From Aldehydirespirator sp965221605 (GTDB lineage: Bacteria > Actinomycetota > Acidimicrobiia > Acidimicrobiales > Aldehydirespiratoraceae), in NCBI GenBank assembly GCA_965221605.1, contig CBDCSK010000016.1, positions 1 through 64,000 on the forward strand: a DNA stretch of 64,000 bases. Reading direction: 5' to 3'. Positions 48,715 through 58,196 of this stretch are shown piece by piece; positions within the stretch are counted from its first letter, which is position 1, and every line of letters starts with the position of its first letter. The notes under the pieces were generated by a model, which made no database searches, was not told where the DNA came from, and saw only the letters and a program-made list of their open reading frames with translations. Made by a program: the position numbers and the translations under genes.

Positions 48715-50577
48715 ATGGGCGCGCTGACCCGCCCGGCGGCGGGGTCCATCCCCGACGCGCCAGGGTCGTACCAGTTCCTCGACGCCGAGGGCCGGGTCAT
48801 CTACGTGGGCAAGGCCAAGAGCCTGCGGTCGCGCCTGAACAACTACTTCGGCTCGCACCTGCCGCTGCGCACCCGCCAGATGGTGGACGCGGCCGCGTCG
48901 GTGGAGTGGATCCAGGTGGCCAACGAGGTCGAGGCCCTGATGCTGGAGTTCTCACTGATCCAGCGCCACCGGCCCCGGTTCAACGTGCGCTACACCGACG
49001 ACAAGTCCTACCCGTTCCTGTGCGTGACCATGCTCGACGAATGGCCCCGCGCCATGGTCATGCGGGGCCGGCGCCGCAAGGGCAACCGCTACTTCGGCCC
49101 CTACGGGCACGCCTACGCCATCCGCGACACCCTCGACCTGCTGCTGCGCACGTTCCCGATCCGCACCTGCACCGACGGCAAGTTCCGCCGCTACGCCAGC
49201 CTCGGAAAGCCCTGCCTGCTGTACCACATCGAGAAGTGCTCGGGACCGTGCGTGGGGGATGTCACCCCCGACGACTACGCCGAGATGGTGGCTGAACTGC
49301 TGCGCTTCCTGGAGGGCGACACCGACCCGGTCATCGATCGCCTCACCGCCGAGATGGCCGCGGCGGCCGACGGGCTCGAGTACGAGCGGGCCGCCCGGCT
49401 GAGAGACCGGCTCGACGCGGTGCGCAAGGCGGTGGAGACCCAGCAGATGGTGGGCTCCCGCAGCGAGGACTTCGACGTGATCGGCCTGGTCGAGGACGCC
49501 CTCGAAGCGGCCGTGCAGGTGTTCTTCGTGCGCCGCGGCCGGGTGATGGGGCGCCGGGGCTTCATGATCGACAAGGCCGAGGAACTCGACCGGGCCGAGC
49601 TGGTCAGCCGGACCCTCGAACGGCTCTACTTCGACGACAACCCGCTGGGCTGGCCCAAGACGGTGCTGGTGCCGGACATGCCCGCCGAGGCCGGCCTCTA
49701 CACCGAGTGGCTCACCGAGATGCGGGGCTCGCGGGTGCAGGTCCGCGTGCCCCAGCGAGGTCCCAAACGGGCGCTCCAGGAGACGGTGACCCGCAACGCC
49801 GAGGAGTCGTTCACCCGCCACCGGCTCAAGCGCAGCACCGACCACAACAGCCGGGCCCGGGCCCTCAACGAGCTCCAGGAGCATCTGGCGCTGGCCGAGG
49901 CCCCGCTGCGCATCGAGTGCTACGACATGAGCCACCTGTCGGGGCGGGACTACGTCGGCTCGATGGTGGTGCTCGAGGACGGCCTGCCCAAGAAGTCCGA
50001 CTACCGGCGCTTCCGGCTGCGCTCGGTGCCCGGCAACGACGACTTCGCGGCCATGCACGAGGTGCTGACCCGGCGTCTGAGCGGCTACCTGGAGCAGCAG
50101 TCCCGGCCGGTCGCCGAGCGCGACGGGAGATTCTCCTATCCGCCGCAGCTGCTGCTGGTGGACGGCGGCAAGGGCCAGCTGGGGGTGGCAGTGAGGGTCC
50201 TGCAGGAGCTGGGCCTCGACGGCGAGATCCCGGCCGCGGCCCTGGCCAAGCAGTTCGAGGAGGTGTTCGTGCCGGGCAGGGCCGAGCCGGTGCGACTCCC
50301 GCGCCAGTCCGAGGCCCTGTACATGCTTCAGCGCATCCGCGACGAGAGCCACCGTTTCGCCGTCTCGTACCACCGGACGTTGCGAGGCAAGCGCATGACG
50401 GGCTCGGCCCTCGACGGCATCGCCGGTCTCGGCCCGGTGCGCAAGGCCCGCCTGACCAAGGAGCTCGGAGGGGTCAGGGCCGTGCAGCGGGCCGACCTGA
50501 GCGAGCTCAAGGCTCTGGGCTGGCTGCCCGACGCAGTGGCCGAGAACGTCCACGCCGCATTCCATGGTGCCGGCTGA
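48715..50577 (+). CDS. uvrC: excinuclease ABC subunit C
   Basis: The 620-residue dual-incision nuclease has an N-terminal GIY-YIG domain (APGSYQFLDAEGRVIYVGKAKSLRSRL), a UVR motif (about 205-240; LEYERAARLRDRLDAVRKAVE), an RNase H-like 3' nuclease (IECYDMSHLSGRDYVGSMVVLEDG; LLVDGGKGQL; RDESHRFAVSYHR), and C-terminal helix-hairpin-helices (LDGIAGLGPVRKARLTKELGG). It is complete. In other actinobacteria rapZ follows directly; here 8.9 kb of other genes intervene. Confidence 0.96.
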   Translation: MGALTRPAAGSIPDAPGSYQFLDAEGRVIYVGKAKSLRSRLNNYFGSHLPLRTRQMVDAAASVEWIQVANEVEALMLEFSLIQRHRPRFNVRYTDDKSYPFLCVTMLDEWPRAMVMRGRRRKGNRYFGPYGHAYAIRDTLDLLLRTFPIRTCTDGKFRRYASLGKPCLLYHIEKCSGPCVGDVTPDDYAEMVAELLRFLEGDTDPVIDRLTAEMAAAADGLEYERAARLRDRLDAVRKAVETQQMVGSRSEDFDVIGLVEDALEAAVQVFFVRRGRVMGRRGFMIDKAEELDRAELVSRTLERLYFDDNPLGWPKTVLVPDMPAEAGLYTEWLTEMRGSRVQVRVPQRGPKRALQETVTRNAEESFTRHRLKRSTDHNSRARALNELQEHLALAEAPLRIECYDMSHLSGRDYVGSMVVLEDGLPKKSDYRRFRLRSVPGNDDFAAMHEVLTRRLSGYLEQQSRPVAERDGRFSYPPQLLLVDGGKGQLGVAVRVLQELGLDGEIPAAALAKQFEEVFVPGRAEPVRLPRQSEALYMLQRIRDESHRFAVSYHRTLRGKRMTGSALDGIAGLGPVRKARLTKELGGVRAVQRADLSELKALGWLPDAVAENVHAAFHGAG

Positions 50578-50691
50578 TCGTCGCGCGCCAACACAGCTGC
50601 GGGCCTCGCGGATCCCACCGAAGTCCTGGGTTGAGCCGAGAGTCCTTATAGAAGTTGGCTAGGATTGTGGAAAGATGCTCAGAGCCGCTTA

Positions 50692-50727
50692 CCAAGGCGG
50701 TGACTAAGGCGGTGACCAAGGAGGTCC
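50692..50727 (+). repeat. three 12-bp tandem units creating a Shine-Dalgarno
   Basis: CCAAGGCGGTGA, CTAAGGCGGTGA and CCAAGGAGGTCC follow each other. The third differs just enough to form AAGGAGGT (50718-50725), a perfect ribosome binding site 5 nt before ATG 50731. Confidence 0.8.
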
Positions 50728-50730
50728 TTC

Positions 50731-51135
50731 ATGTCACAGTACACGCCTGACGATTCTGCTCGCGCCGTGATCGAGGCACTCGACGTTCTCATCAACGACG
50801 GCGCGCCGCCACTTGCGACAACCGATTCCGCTGGCGCGGTGATCGAGGCACTCGACGTTCTGATCGAGGACGGTGCCACGGCCCAGCAACGCCTCCACAA
50901 CCTTGTCGACGCCTTCGCCACCCGCGTCGAGCGTGTTGGGGCCCTCCGCAATGCCCTGGATGCAGTCGACAGTGAAGCGGGCGGCGCATTCCGGGATCTC
51001 AACAAGGCGTTGGATGCCCGCACCGAGCGCCTCAACGCCATGAGCGGCGCCCTGCGAATTGCCGGAGACATCCACAAGGATGTCAGTGGGCGCCTCAACA
51101 GCCTCCGTGACCAGATTGCGAGTGCCGGGTCCTAG
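50731..51135 (+). CDS. hypothetical helical protein with internal duplication
   Basis: The 134-residue acidic helical protein is not recognised. Its first half is a tandem repeat, DSARAVIEALDVLINDGA and DSAGAVIEALDVLIEDGA, 24 residues apart (DNA 50752-50803 and 50824-50875). The second half (RLHNLVDAFATRVERVGALRNALDAVDSEAGGAFRDLNKALDARTERLNAMSGAL) should form a coiled coil. There is no signal or membrane segment. The perfect ribosome site suggests strong translation. Confidence 0.6.
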   Translation: MSQYTPDDSARAVIEALDVLINDGAPPLATTDSAGAVIEALDVLIEDGATAQQRLHNLVDAFATRVERVGALRNALDAVDSEAGGAFRDLNKALDARTERLNAMSGALRIAGDIHKDVSGRLNSLRDQIASAGS

Positions 51136-51227
51136 ACCCAAGCGACGTCCTCTAGGGCCCGTGCAGGTCCATCGCATCGCAAGACGGCTCTAGACCCGCA
51201 CGGGTGCATGCCGGTGAGCGTGAAACC

Positions 51228-52871
51228 ATGAAGGCGCTGGGCGCAGCGGCGCAGGTCTCGCTTCAATCCACCGCGCGAGTAGTCCTCCTGCCGCTCGTGG
51301 TGGTGGAACTAGGCGGGGGCGCCAACCCGTCTAGGATCGTCGTGGCGTCGCTCGTGGTGTGCGCGGTGGTTACCGCCGCGTCGATGCTGCGTGTGGGGTT
51401 CCTGCGGTCCGAGGGCCTCTACGTCGTGGTGGCCGACCCGATGAGCATCCCGTTCTGCATTCTGGCCCTCGAATTCGGTGGAGTCGCGACGCTGGCGATG
51501 CTGGTTGTGGCCGCGGGTGTGTTCCAGATCGTCGCGGGGCTGCGGCTGGCAAGCCTGCGCAGGATCATCAACCCGAACTTCTCCATCACCCTCGTGCTGC
51601 TGGCGTGCATATCCCTGCTGCCAGTGCTCGCCCGTGTGATCGATGCACCGGACGGCGCTCGAACGAGCGCGGTACCGGTGTGCATGGCGCTCACCGCCGT
51701 AGCCATCTACACGATCAACAGGTTCGGGCGCTCGGCGCTGCAACCGTGGGCGCCGCTGATGGGGCTCGCGGCCGGCGCCGTCGCAGCCACCGCCTACGGG
51801 ATCTACGACACTGACCTCGTCGCGAATGCGGCATGGATCGGTCTGCCTACGTCCGGGTGGATCCCGGCCGGTGGTATCGACGCCGCGTCGGCGGCGCTGC
51901 TGGTGCCCTCATTCGCGATCCTGTCGTTGGTGCAGGTCACCAGAGCCAACGCCTCGTCGCTGTTGGTGCAGATCGTCGCCGGGCGGTCGGTGCTTGACTT
52001 CAGGGAGATGCAGCGGGCCAGCACCCGCATCGGTGCTGGGAGCGCCCTCGCCGGTGTCGGCGGCACCATTCCGCTTGGCTACTCGCCGGCGGGACCCGCC
52101 GCGATCATGCAGAGCGGCAGCGACCCGCGCCGGATAGGCGCCTCGATCGTGGCAGTGTTCCTCGCGGCCGCGGTCTGTCCGAAACTGCAGGCTGCGGTAG
52201 TGGCGGTGCCGCGGGCCCTGGTGGTCGTGTACATCGTGTTCGTTCTGTTCCTGCTGATCAGGAAGTTGCTTCCGGTCAGCACCATCAGACAGCGTGGGAG
52301 GCCCTCCGGAATGTGGGTGCCGATCGCGACCGCGGTCGTCTTCGAGGCGGCCGCTGTGCTGCTGTGGGACGGTACGGACTTCCGCGCCGTGAACGGCCTC
52401 ACGGCTGGAAGCATCGTGCTGATCGCGTTGGCGGTGCTGCGGGAGCTGCGCACCAGCCGGCACCGGCTCGACGTGGCGCTGGCCTCCTTCAGTGCCGAGG
52501 AGATCCGGGAGTTCGTTTGGAGCCTGCCTCTCGACAGCGAGGAGGTGAAGGACAGGCTCAACGCGGTCTCCGAGGAGGCGCTCATGGTGCTCATCCAATC
52601 CGACGCCTACGCCTATGACCCCGATCGGCAGATGCGGCTGACGGTGACCCTGCTCGGATCCACCATCGAGGCAGAGTTCGTGGCAGCACCATCGGGCGCT
52701 CAGAACCTCCAGGAACGGATTGCGTTGCTGTCCGAGCCAGAGGCACACGAGCTGGAGGCCGTCGTCGAGCGCGACGTGGCGCTGCGGTTGTTGAATCACT
52801 ACGCGACCTCGGTGACCCACCGCCAGTACCAGGATGTGGAGGTCATCACCGCGGTGGTGGCCTTGGGATGA
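51228..52871 (+). CDS. NCS2-like permease fused to a GHKL-ATPase-like domain
   Basis: The 547-residue protein has about 10-12 membrane helices in residues 1-410 (VLLPLVVVELGGG, IPFCILALEFGGVATLAMLVVAAGVFQIVAGLRLASL, GVGGTIPLGYSPAGPAAIMQSGSDPRRIGA), resembling xanthine/uracil permeases and SulP-type carriers. The soluble C-terminus (about 425-547) has EEALMVLIQ like a GHKL N-box helix and ends RDVALRLLNHYATSVTHRQYQDVEVITAVV, like the last helix and strand of anti-sigma/HATPase folds. ATG at 51228 is preferred over GTG 51204. Substrate unknown. Confidence 0.6.
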   Translation: MKALGAAAQVSLQSTARVVLLPLVVVELGGGANPSRIVVASLVVCAVVTAASMLRVGFLRSEGLYVVVADPMSIPFCILALEFGGVATLAMLVVAAGVFQIVAGLRLASLRRIINPNFSITLVLLACISLLPVLARVIDAPDGARTSAVPVCMALTAVAIYTINRFGRSALQPWAPLMGLAAGAVAATAYGIYDTDLVANAAWIGLPTSGWIPAGGIDAASAALLVPSFAILSLVQVTRANASSLLVQIVAGRSVLDFREMQRASTRIGAGSALAGVGGTIPLGYSPAGPAAIMQSGSDPRRIGASIVAVFLAAAVCPKLQAAVVAVPRALVVVYIVFVLFLLIRKLLPVSTIRQRGRPSGMWVPIATAVVFEAAAVLLWDGTDFRAVNGLTAGSIVLIALAVLRELRTSRHRLDVALASFSAEEIREFVWSLPLDSEEVKDRLNAVSEEALMVLIQSDAYAYDPDRQMRLTVTLLGSTIEAEFVAAPSGAQNLQERIALLSEPEAHELEAVVERDVALRLLNHYATSVTHRQYQDVEVITAVVALG

Positions 52872-52902
52872 GCCCGAGAGCACGGGGATCCGAACTCTAC
52901 GC

Positions 52903-53571
52903 ATGACCGAACGTCTCGACCCTCCCGACCTCGACCTCGACGAGATCGCAGCCAAGACCTACTCGGCGGTGTTCAGCGATGTGTGCGACGCCCTCGGCTA
53001 CCGGAACCAGACCGTCGCCCCCCGCATCCGAAGACTGACACGGGGTCGCACACTGGTGGGCTGGGCCCGCACGTTCCTGACCCTCGGCGTTGACGAGCCA
53101 CCGGCGCGCCACTACGGCACCGAGATCGACTTCATCGACGGGCTCCGGCCCGGAGAAGTGGCCGTCGGCGACGCGACGGACGCGCCCGCCGCGGCGTGGG
53201 GAGAACTGTTCTCGGCGGCCGCGATGGGCCGGGGGGCCCGCGGAGCGATCATCGACGGACTGATCCGCGACCTCGACAAGATCGACGCCCTCGACTTCCC
53301 GATCCACGCGGTAGGCACGCGGCCCACCGATGCCTTGGGTCGAGTGTCGTTGAGCAAGTGGGACATCCCCATCGAGATCGAGGGAGTGGCGGTGCATGGT
53401 GGCGACCTCGTAGTGGGTGACATCGACGGGGTCACCGTCGTGCCCAGAGCAATCGTCGCCGAGGCGGTCGACCGGGCCCTCGACAAGGCGACCACCGAGG
53501 ACCGCGCCCTGAGCCTCCTCCTCGAGGGCGGTCGGCTGGGCGAAGTCTGGGAGAGGTATCGAGTCCTGTGA
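52903..53571 (+). CDS. RraA-like / 4-hydroxy-4-methyl-2-oxoglutarate aldolase family protein
   Basis: The 222-residue protein has the RraA fold: VFSDVCDALGYRNQTVAPRIRRL, the metal/substrate site GARGAIIDGLIRDLDKIDAL (Gly...Asp...Arg-Asp), and LVVGDIDGVTVVPRAIV. Members are either class II pyruvate aldolases (HMG/CHA aldolase) or relatives without activity; GxxDGxxRD is kept, so aldolase activity is plausible. It lies 31 nt after the permease gene and 51 nt before the SDR, in a catabolic run. Confidence 0.8.
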   Translation: MTERLDPPDLDLDEIAAKTYSAVFSDVCDALGYRNQTVAPRIRRLTRGRTLVGWARTFLTLGVDEPPARHYGTEIDFIDGLRPGEVAVGDATDAPAAAWGELFSAAAMGRGARGAIIDGLIRDLDKIDALDFPIHAVGTRPTDALGRVSLSKWDIPIEIEGVAVHGGDLVVGDIDGVTVVPRAIVAEAVDRALDKATTEDRALSLLLEGGRLGEVWERYRVL

Positions 53572-53622
53572 CGATCACCTTGTTTCGCAACCTCGACGCT
53601 GCGACCGTACGGGGGGAATGAA

Positions 53623-54426
53623 GTGAACGACTCGTTGAGGGGCAAGGTGGTTCTGGTGACCGGGGCCGGGCGCGGCATCGGCCGGGCCATCGCTGAGCGC
53701 TTCGCCGGAGCCGGATCCGCGGTCGTAGCCAACGATGTCGACGGCGAGGCTGCGGCCGGCACCGCTCAGGCGATCACCGACGCCGGAGCCAAGGCCATGG
53801 CGGCTCCGGCCGACGTGTCCGACAGCGCCCAGGTCGGTGCCATGGTCGACGGAGTGATGGCCCAGCACGGCCGCATCGACGTGCTGGTCAACAACGCCGC
53901 GATCATCAGCCCGATGCTGCATTTCTTCGAAGCCGGCGAGGCGTGGTGGCGGCGCATCATCGACGTCAACCTCACCGGGCACTTCCTGGTGTCGCACCCG
54001 ATCGCCCGCATCATGGCCAAACAGGGCGGCGGCGCCATCATCAACATGAGCTCGGGCGGCGCCACCCGGGCCCACCGCTCGTTCACCGCCTACGACGCCA
54101 CCAAGGGCGGCATCGAGGCCCTCACCCGGGCGATGGCGCTGGACCTCGGACCCTACAACGTCCGGGTCAATGCCCTGGTGCCCGGCGCGATCGACACCAG
54201 CGGCATGTCGGTGGACGAGAGGGTGATGCGGGGCGAGAACGTGCCGCTGGGCCGGGTCGGCGAGCCTCTCGACATGACCGGAGCTGCGCTGTTCCTGGCC
54301 TCCGACGACGCCGGCTACATCACCGGCGAGACGCTGCGGGTGGACGGCGGCATGCTGGCCCAGCAGCGCTCGGCCACCGTCGACATCGTTTCGCCCAGCG
54401 GCTTTCCCGCCGTTGAGGACCTGTAG
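53623..54426 (+). CDS. short-chain dehydrogenase/reductase
   Basis: The 267-residue classical SDR has VVLVTGAGRGIGRAIA (nucleotide site), LVNNAAIISPML, the Ser of INMSSGG, YDATKGG (catalytic Tyr and Lys), and GEPLDMTGAALFLASDDAGYITGETLRVDGG. ANDVD after the second strand points to NAD(H). It oxidises an alcohol or reduces a ketone of unknown identity. GTG at 53623 follows GGGGGAA. It is 2 nt upstream of the hydantoinase fusion gene, so both act in one operon. Confidence 0.85.
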   Translation: MNDSLRGKVVLVTGAGRGIGRAIAERFAGAGSAVVANDVDGEAAAGTAQAITDAGAKAMAAPADVSDSAQVGAMVDGVMAQHGRIDVLVNNAAIISPMLHFFEAGEAWWRRIIDVNLTGHFLVSHPIARIMAKQGGGAIINMSSGGATRAHRSFTAYDATKGGIEALTRAMALDLGPYNVRVNALVPGAIDTSGMSVDERVMRGENVPLGRVGEPLDMTGAALFLASDDAGYITGETLRVDGGMLAQQRSATVDIVSPSGFPAVEDL

Positions 54427-54428
54427 AG

Positions 54429-57400
54429 ATGGGACGGGTCACGGCCGCGCCCCGCATCGGGGTCGACGTCGGGGGCACGTTCACCGACATCGCCCTCGAG
54501 CAGGACGACGGCCGCTTCTCGTCCATCAAGGTGCTCACCACCCACGAGCGGCCCGAGGAGGGGATTCTCGCGGGAATCGCGTCCGTCGTCGGCCAGGAGG
54601 GCGTGGCTCTTCAGGACATCGCGCAGATCATCCACGGCACGACCCTGGCCACCAACGCCCTGATCGAGCGCCGCGGCGCCCGGACCGCGCTGGTGACCAC
54701 CGCGGGATTCCGCGACGTGATCGAGACCCGCACCGAGAGCCGCTTCGAGCAGTACGACCTCGACATCGTGCTGCCGGATCCCCTCATCGAGCGCAAGGAC
54801 CGCTACGTGGTTCCCGAGCGGATCCGGGCCGACGGCGAGGTGCTGCTGCCCTTCGACGAGCCCGCGGCCCGGCAGGTGGTCACCCGGCTGGCGGACGGCG
54901 GATACGAGTCGGTGGCGGTCGGGTTCATCCACAGCTACCGCAACGGCGACCATGAGCGCCGCTTCCGCGACCTGCTCAGTGCGGCCGTCCCAGACATCGC
55001 AGTGTCGCTGAGCTGCGAGGTGTCTCCCCAGATGCGGGAGTTCGAACGGTTCAACACGGTTTGCGCCAACGCCTACGTCCAGCCCCTCATCGCTTCCTAC
55101 CTGTGGAGGCTCGAGGCTGAGCTGCGCCGCATGGGTGCGGTCTGCCCGCTGCTGCTGATCCACTCCGGAGGCGGCCTGATGAGCAGCTCGGCGGCCGCCT
55201 CGTTCCCGGTGAGGCTGATCGAGTCGGGACCGGCCGGGGGAGCGATCTTCGCCGCGCACCTGGCCCGGATCCATCGCCGCGACCGGATCGTCTCCTACGA
55301 CATGGGCGGCACCACCGCCAAGATCGCCCTGATCGAGGACTGCTCGCCCCGCACCGCCAAGACCTTCGAGACGGCCCGGACGGCGCGGTTCAAGAAGGGC
55401 AGCGGGATGCCCATCTCGGTGCCGACCATCGAGATGATCGAGATCGGAGCGGGCGGCGGGTCCATCGCCACCGTCGACTCGCTGGGGCAGATCCGGGTGG
55501 GACCCCACAGCGCGGGCGCCGACCCGGGGCCCGCCTCCTACGGCCTCGGCGGCACGGCCGCCACCGTCACCGACGCCAACGTGCAGCTGGGCCGGCTGCA
55601 TCCCGACAACCTCGGGGCGGCCGGCATCTCGCTGTCGCCCGAACTGGCCGCGGAAGCCGTGGAGTTTGCGGTCGGCGGCCCGCTGGGACTCGACACCGAC
55701 GCGGGCGCGGTCGGCGTGATCGAGGTGGTGGACGAGAACATGGCCAACGCGGCCCGCACCCACGCGGTGGAGAGCGGCAAGGACCTGGCCGGCTACTCGA
55801 TGGTCGCCTTCGGTGGGGCGGCGCCGCTGCACGCCTCCCGGTTGATCGACAAGCTCGGGATCGACGAGGTGCTGGTGCCGGTGGGAGCCGGGGTCGGCTC
55901 GGCCATCGGCTTCCTGCTGGCGCCGTTCTCCTACGAGGCGACCAGGAGCCTCTACGCCACGTCCGACAGCTTCGACGTCGAGGGCGTCAGGGGCGTGCTC
56001 GACGACCTGGCCACCGAGGCCGAGACGTTCGTGCGAACGGGAACCTCCGACGCCGTGACCGTCGAGCGGGAGGTGTCGATGCGGTACCGGGGCCAGGGCT
56101 GGGAGATCCCGGTGACGTTGCCGCTCGGAGAGTTCGACGAGATCGCCGCCCAGGAACTGGTCAACGCCTTCGTCAAGGCCTACGAGGCGTTCTTCGGGCG
56201 GGCCATCGAGGGCCTGACCATCGAGGCGGTCAGCTGGTCGGTGCGGGTGTCGGCGGTGCAGGACGCTCCGCAGGCAGTGGCGCCGGTCGCGGCCGGCGAG
56301 CCCCTCGCCGCGGCCGGCTCCCGGCTGGTGCACGACCCGACCGCAGGGGGCAGGGTGCTCGCCGGTCTGTTCGAGCGGGATGACCTGTCGGCGGGGGACA
56401 CCGTCGCCGGCCCCGCGCTGATCATCGAGGACCAGACCACCACCGCCATCGGCTCCGGCCACGAGGCGGTGGTCCAACCGGACCTGACCATGCGAATTGC
56501 CAAGGCGTCCCGGCGCGACGGCGGGGCCCGGTCGGCATCGAGATCCGCAGAGCAGGAGGGCGGGCCCGGGGCCGCGAGCCGGCTGGTCCCGATGCAGATC
56601 ATGTGGAACCGGCTGATCTCGGTGGTCGAGGAGCAGGCCCTCACCCTGGTGCGCACCGCCTTCTCCACCTCGGTCCGCGAGGCCGGAGACCTCTCCGCGG
56701 GGGTGTTCGACCGCTCCGGCCGGATGATCGCGCAGGCCGTGACCGGCACGCCCGGCCACGTCAACACCATGGCCGCGGCGGTGGGCCACTTCATCAACGA
56801 GATCGGCCCCGAGAGCATCCACCCCGGCGACGTCTACCTGACCAACGACCCGTGGAAGGGCACCGGCCACCTGCACGACATCACCGTGGCCACGCCGGTT
56901 TTCGCCGGCGAGCACTCCCACGACGCCGAGCTGATCGGCTTCTTCGCGTCGACCGCGCACGTCGTCGACATCGGCGGCCGGGGCTTCGGTCCCGACGCCC
57001 GCGAGCTGTACGAGGAGGGCATCCGCATCCCGATCATGAGGTGGGCCGACCGGGGCCGGCTGAACCGTGACCTCATCGACATCGTCCGGGCCAACGTGCG
57101 CGAGCCCGACCAGGTGGTCGGGGACGTCTTCGGCCTGGCCGCCTCCAACGAGACCGGCCGTAGGCGGCTCCTGGACATGCTGGCCGAGTTCGGGCTGGCC
57201 GACCTCGACGAGCTGGCCGCCTTCGTGTTCGACCGCACCCGCCGGGCCACGCTCGACGCGCTGCGCCGCGTGCCCGAGGGCGTCTACCGCAACACCATGC
57301 GAGTCGACGGCTACGGCGACCCGGTCACCCTGTCGGCCACGGTGACCGTCACCGGCGACGGCATGCACGCCGACTTCTCGGGAACCTCGCCGGTGAGCCC

Positions 57401-58196
57401 CTTCGGCATCAACGTCCCGATCACCTACGCGCAGGCCTACTTCACCTACGGGATGCTGGTGTCGCTGGCCCCGGAGCTGCCCAACAACTTCGCGTCGCTG
57501 GAGCCCCTCACGGTCAGCTCCCCGCCGGGCACGATCCTCAACGCGACAGAGCCCGACCCGGTGGCGGTGCGTCACGTGATCGGCCATTTCGTGACCGACC
57601 TCTGCATGGGCGCCATCTCCGAGGCCCTGCCCGATGTGATCCCGGCCGAGGGCTCGGGTGCGCTGTGGAACTTCCAGGCCAGCGCCCGCAGCGCCGACGT
57701 GACCGACCCCCGGCCCCCGGTGGAGATGCTCATGTTCAACAGCGGCGGCAGTGGCGCCCGCCCCGGCCGCGACGGGCTCACCGCCACCGCATTCCCGTCG
57801 GGCGTGAGGACGATGAGCGTCGAGGCGACCGAGCAGGTCGGCCCGATCGTGGTGTGGCGCAAGGAGATCCGCGACAACAGCGCGGGGGCCGGCCGGTTCC
57901 GGGGCGGGCTGGGACAGGTCATCGAGATCGCCCCCGCCGAGGGCTACCAGTTCGAGTTCTCCGCCATGTTCGACAGGGTGGACAACCCGGCCAGGGGCCG
58001 GGCCGGCGGCCACGACGGCGCCCGGGGCGATGTGAGGCTCGACGACGGCACGCCGTTCGGATCCAAGGGGAAGCAGACCGTGGCGGCCGGGCGGCGGTTG
58101 ATCCTCGAACTCCCGGGCGGTGGCGGCTTCGGCGACCCGGCCGAGCGGGACCCGGCCGCGGCCGCCGACGACATCGCCCAGGGCTACGTGACTTGA
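54429..58196 (+). CDS. fused hydantoinase A/B (5-oxoprolinase-like)
   Basis: The 1255-residue ATP-dependent amidohydrolase joins the two subunits usually encoded as hyuA and hyuB. Residues 1 to about 700 are HyuA (IGVDVGGTFTDIAL, HGTTLATNALIERRGARTALVTT, VSYDMGGTTAKIALI). About 715-1255 are HyuB (MQIMWNRLISVVEEQALTLVRTAFS, GDVYLTNDPWKGTGHLHDI, GFGDPAERDP). Single-chain versions occur in eukaryotic-type 5-oxoprolinase; a linker rich in Arg/Ser/Ala (about 690-712) marks the junction. Substrates may be hydantoins or oxoproline. Its TGA overlaps the next start. Confidence 0.9.
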   Translation: MGRVTAAPRIGVDVGGTFTDIALEQDDGRFSSIKVLTTHERPEEGILAGIASVVGQEGVALQDIAQIIHGTTLATNALIERRGARTALVTTAGFRDVIETRTESRFEQYDLDIVLPDPLIERKDRYVVPERIRADGEVLLPFDEPAARQVVTRLADGGYESVAVGFIHSYRNGDHERRFRDLLSAAVPDIAVSLSCEVSPQMREFERFNTVCANAYVQPLIASYLWRLEAELRRMGAVCPLLLIHSGGGLMSSSAAASFPVRLIESGPAGGAIFAAHLARIHRRDRIVSYDMGGTTAKIALIEDCSPRTAKTFETARTARFKKGSGMPISVPTIEMIEIGAGGGSIATVDSLGQIRVGPHSAGADPGPASYGLGGTAATVTDANVQLGRLHPDNLGAAGISLSPELAAEAVEFAVGGPLGLDTDAGAVGVIEVVDENMANAARTHAVESGKDLAGYSMVAFGGAAPLHASRLIDKLGIDEVLVPVGAGVGSAIGFLLAPFSYEATRSLYATSDSFDVEGVRGVLDDLATEAETFVRTGTSDAVTVEREVSMRYRGQGWEIPVTLPLGEFDEIAAQELVNAFVKAYEAFFGRAIEGLTIEAVSWSVRVSAVQDAPQAVAPVAAGEPLAAAGSRLVHDPTAGGRVLAGLFERDDLSAGDTVAGPALIIEDQTTTAIGSGHEAVVQPDLTMRIAKASRRDGGARSASRSAEQEGGPGAASRLVPMQIMWNRLISVVEEQALTLVRTAFSTSVREAGDLSAGVFDRSGRMIAQAVTGTPGHVNTMAAAVGHFINEIGPESIHPGDVYLTNDPWKGTGHLHDITVATPVFAGEHSHDAELIGFFASTAHVVDIGGRGFGPDARELYEEGIRIPIMRWADRGRLNRDLIDIVRANVREPDQVVGDVFGLAASNETGRRRLLDMLAEFGLADLDELAAFVFDRTRRATLDALRRVPEGVYRNTMRVDGYGDPVTLSATVTVTGDGMHADFSGTSPVSPFGINVPITYAQAYFTYGMLVSLAPELPNNFASLEPLTVSSPPGTILNATEPDPVAVRHVIGHFVTDLCMGAISEALPDVIPAEGSGALWNFQASARSADVTDPRPPVEMLMFNSGGSGARPGRDGLTATAFPSGVRTMSVEATEQVGPIVVWRKEIRDNSAGAGRFRGGLGQVIEIAPAEGYQFEFSAMFDRVDNPARGRAGGHDGARGDVRLDDGTPFGSKGKQTVAAGRRLILELPGGGGFGDPAERDPAAAADDIAQGYVT

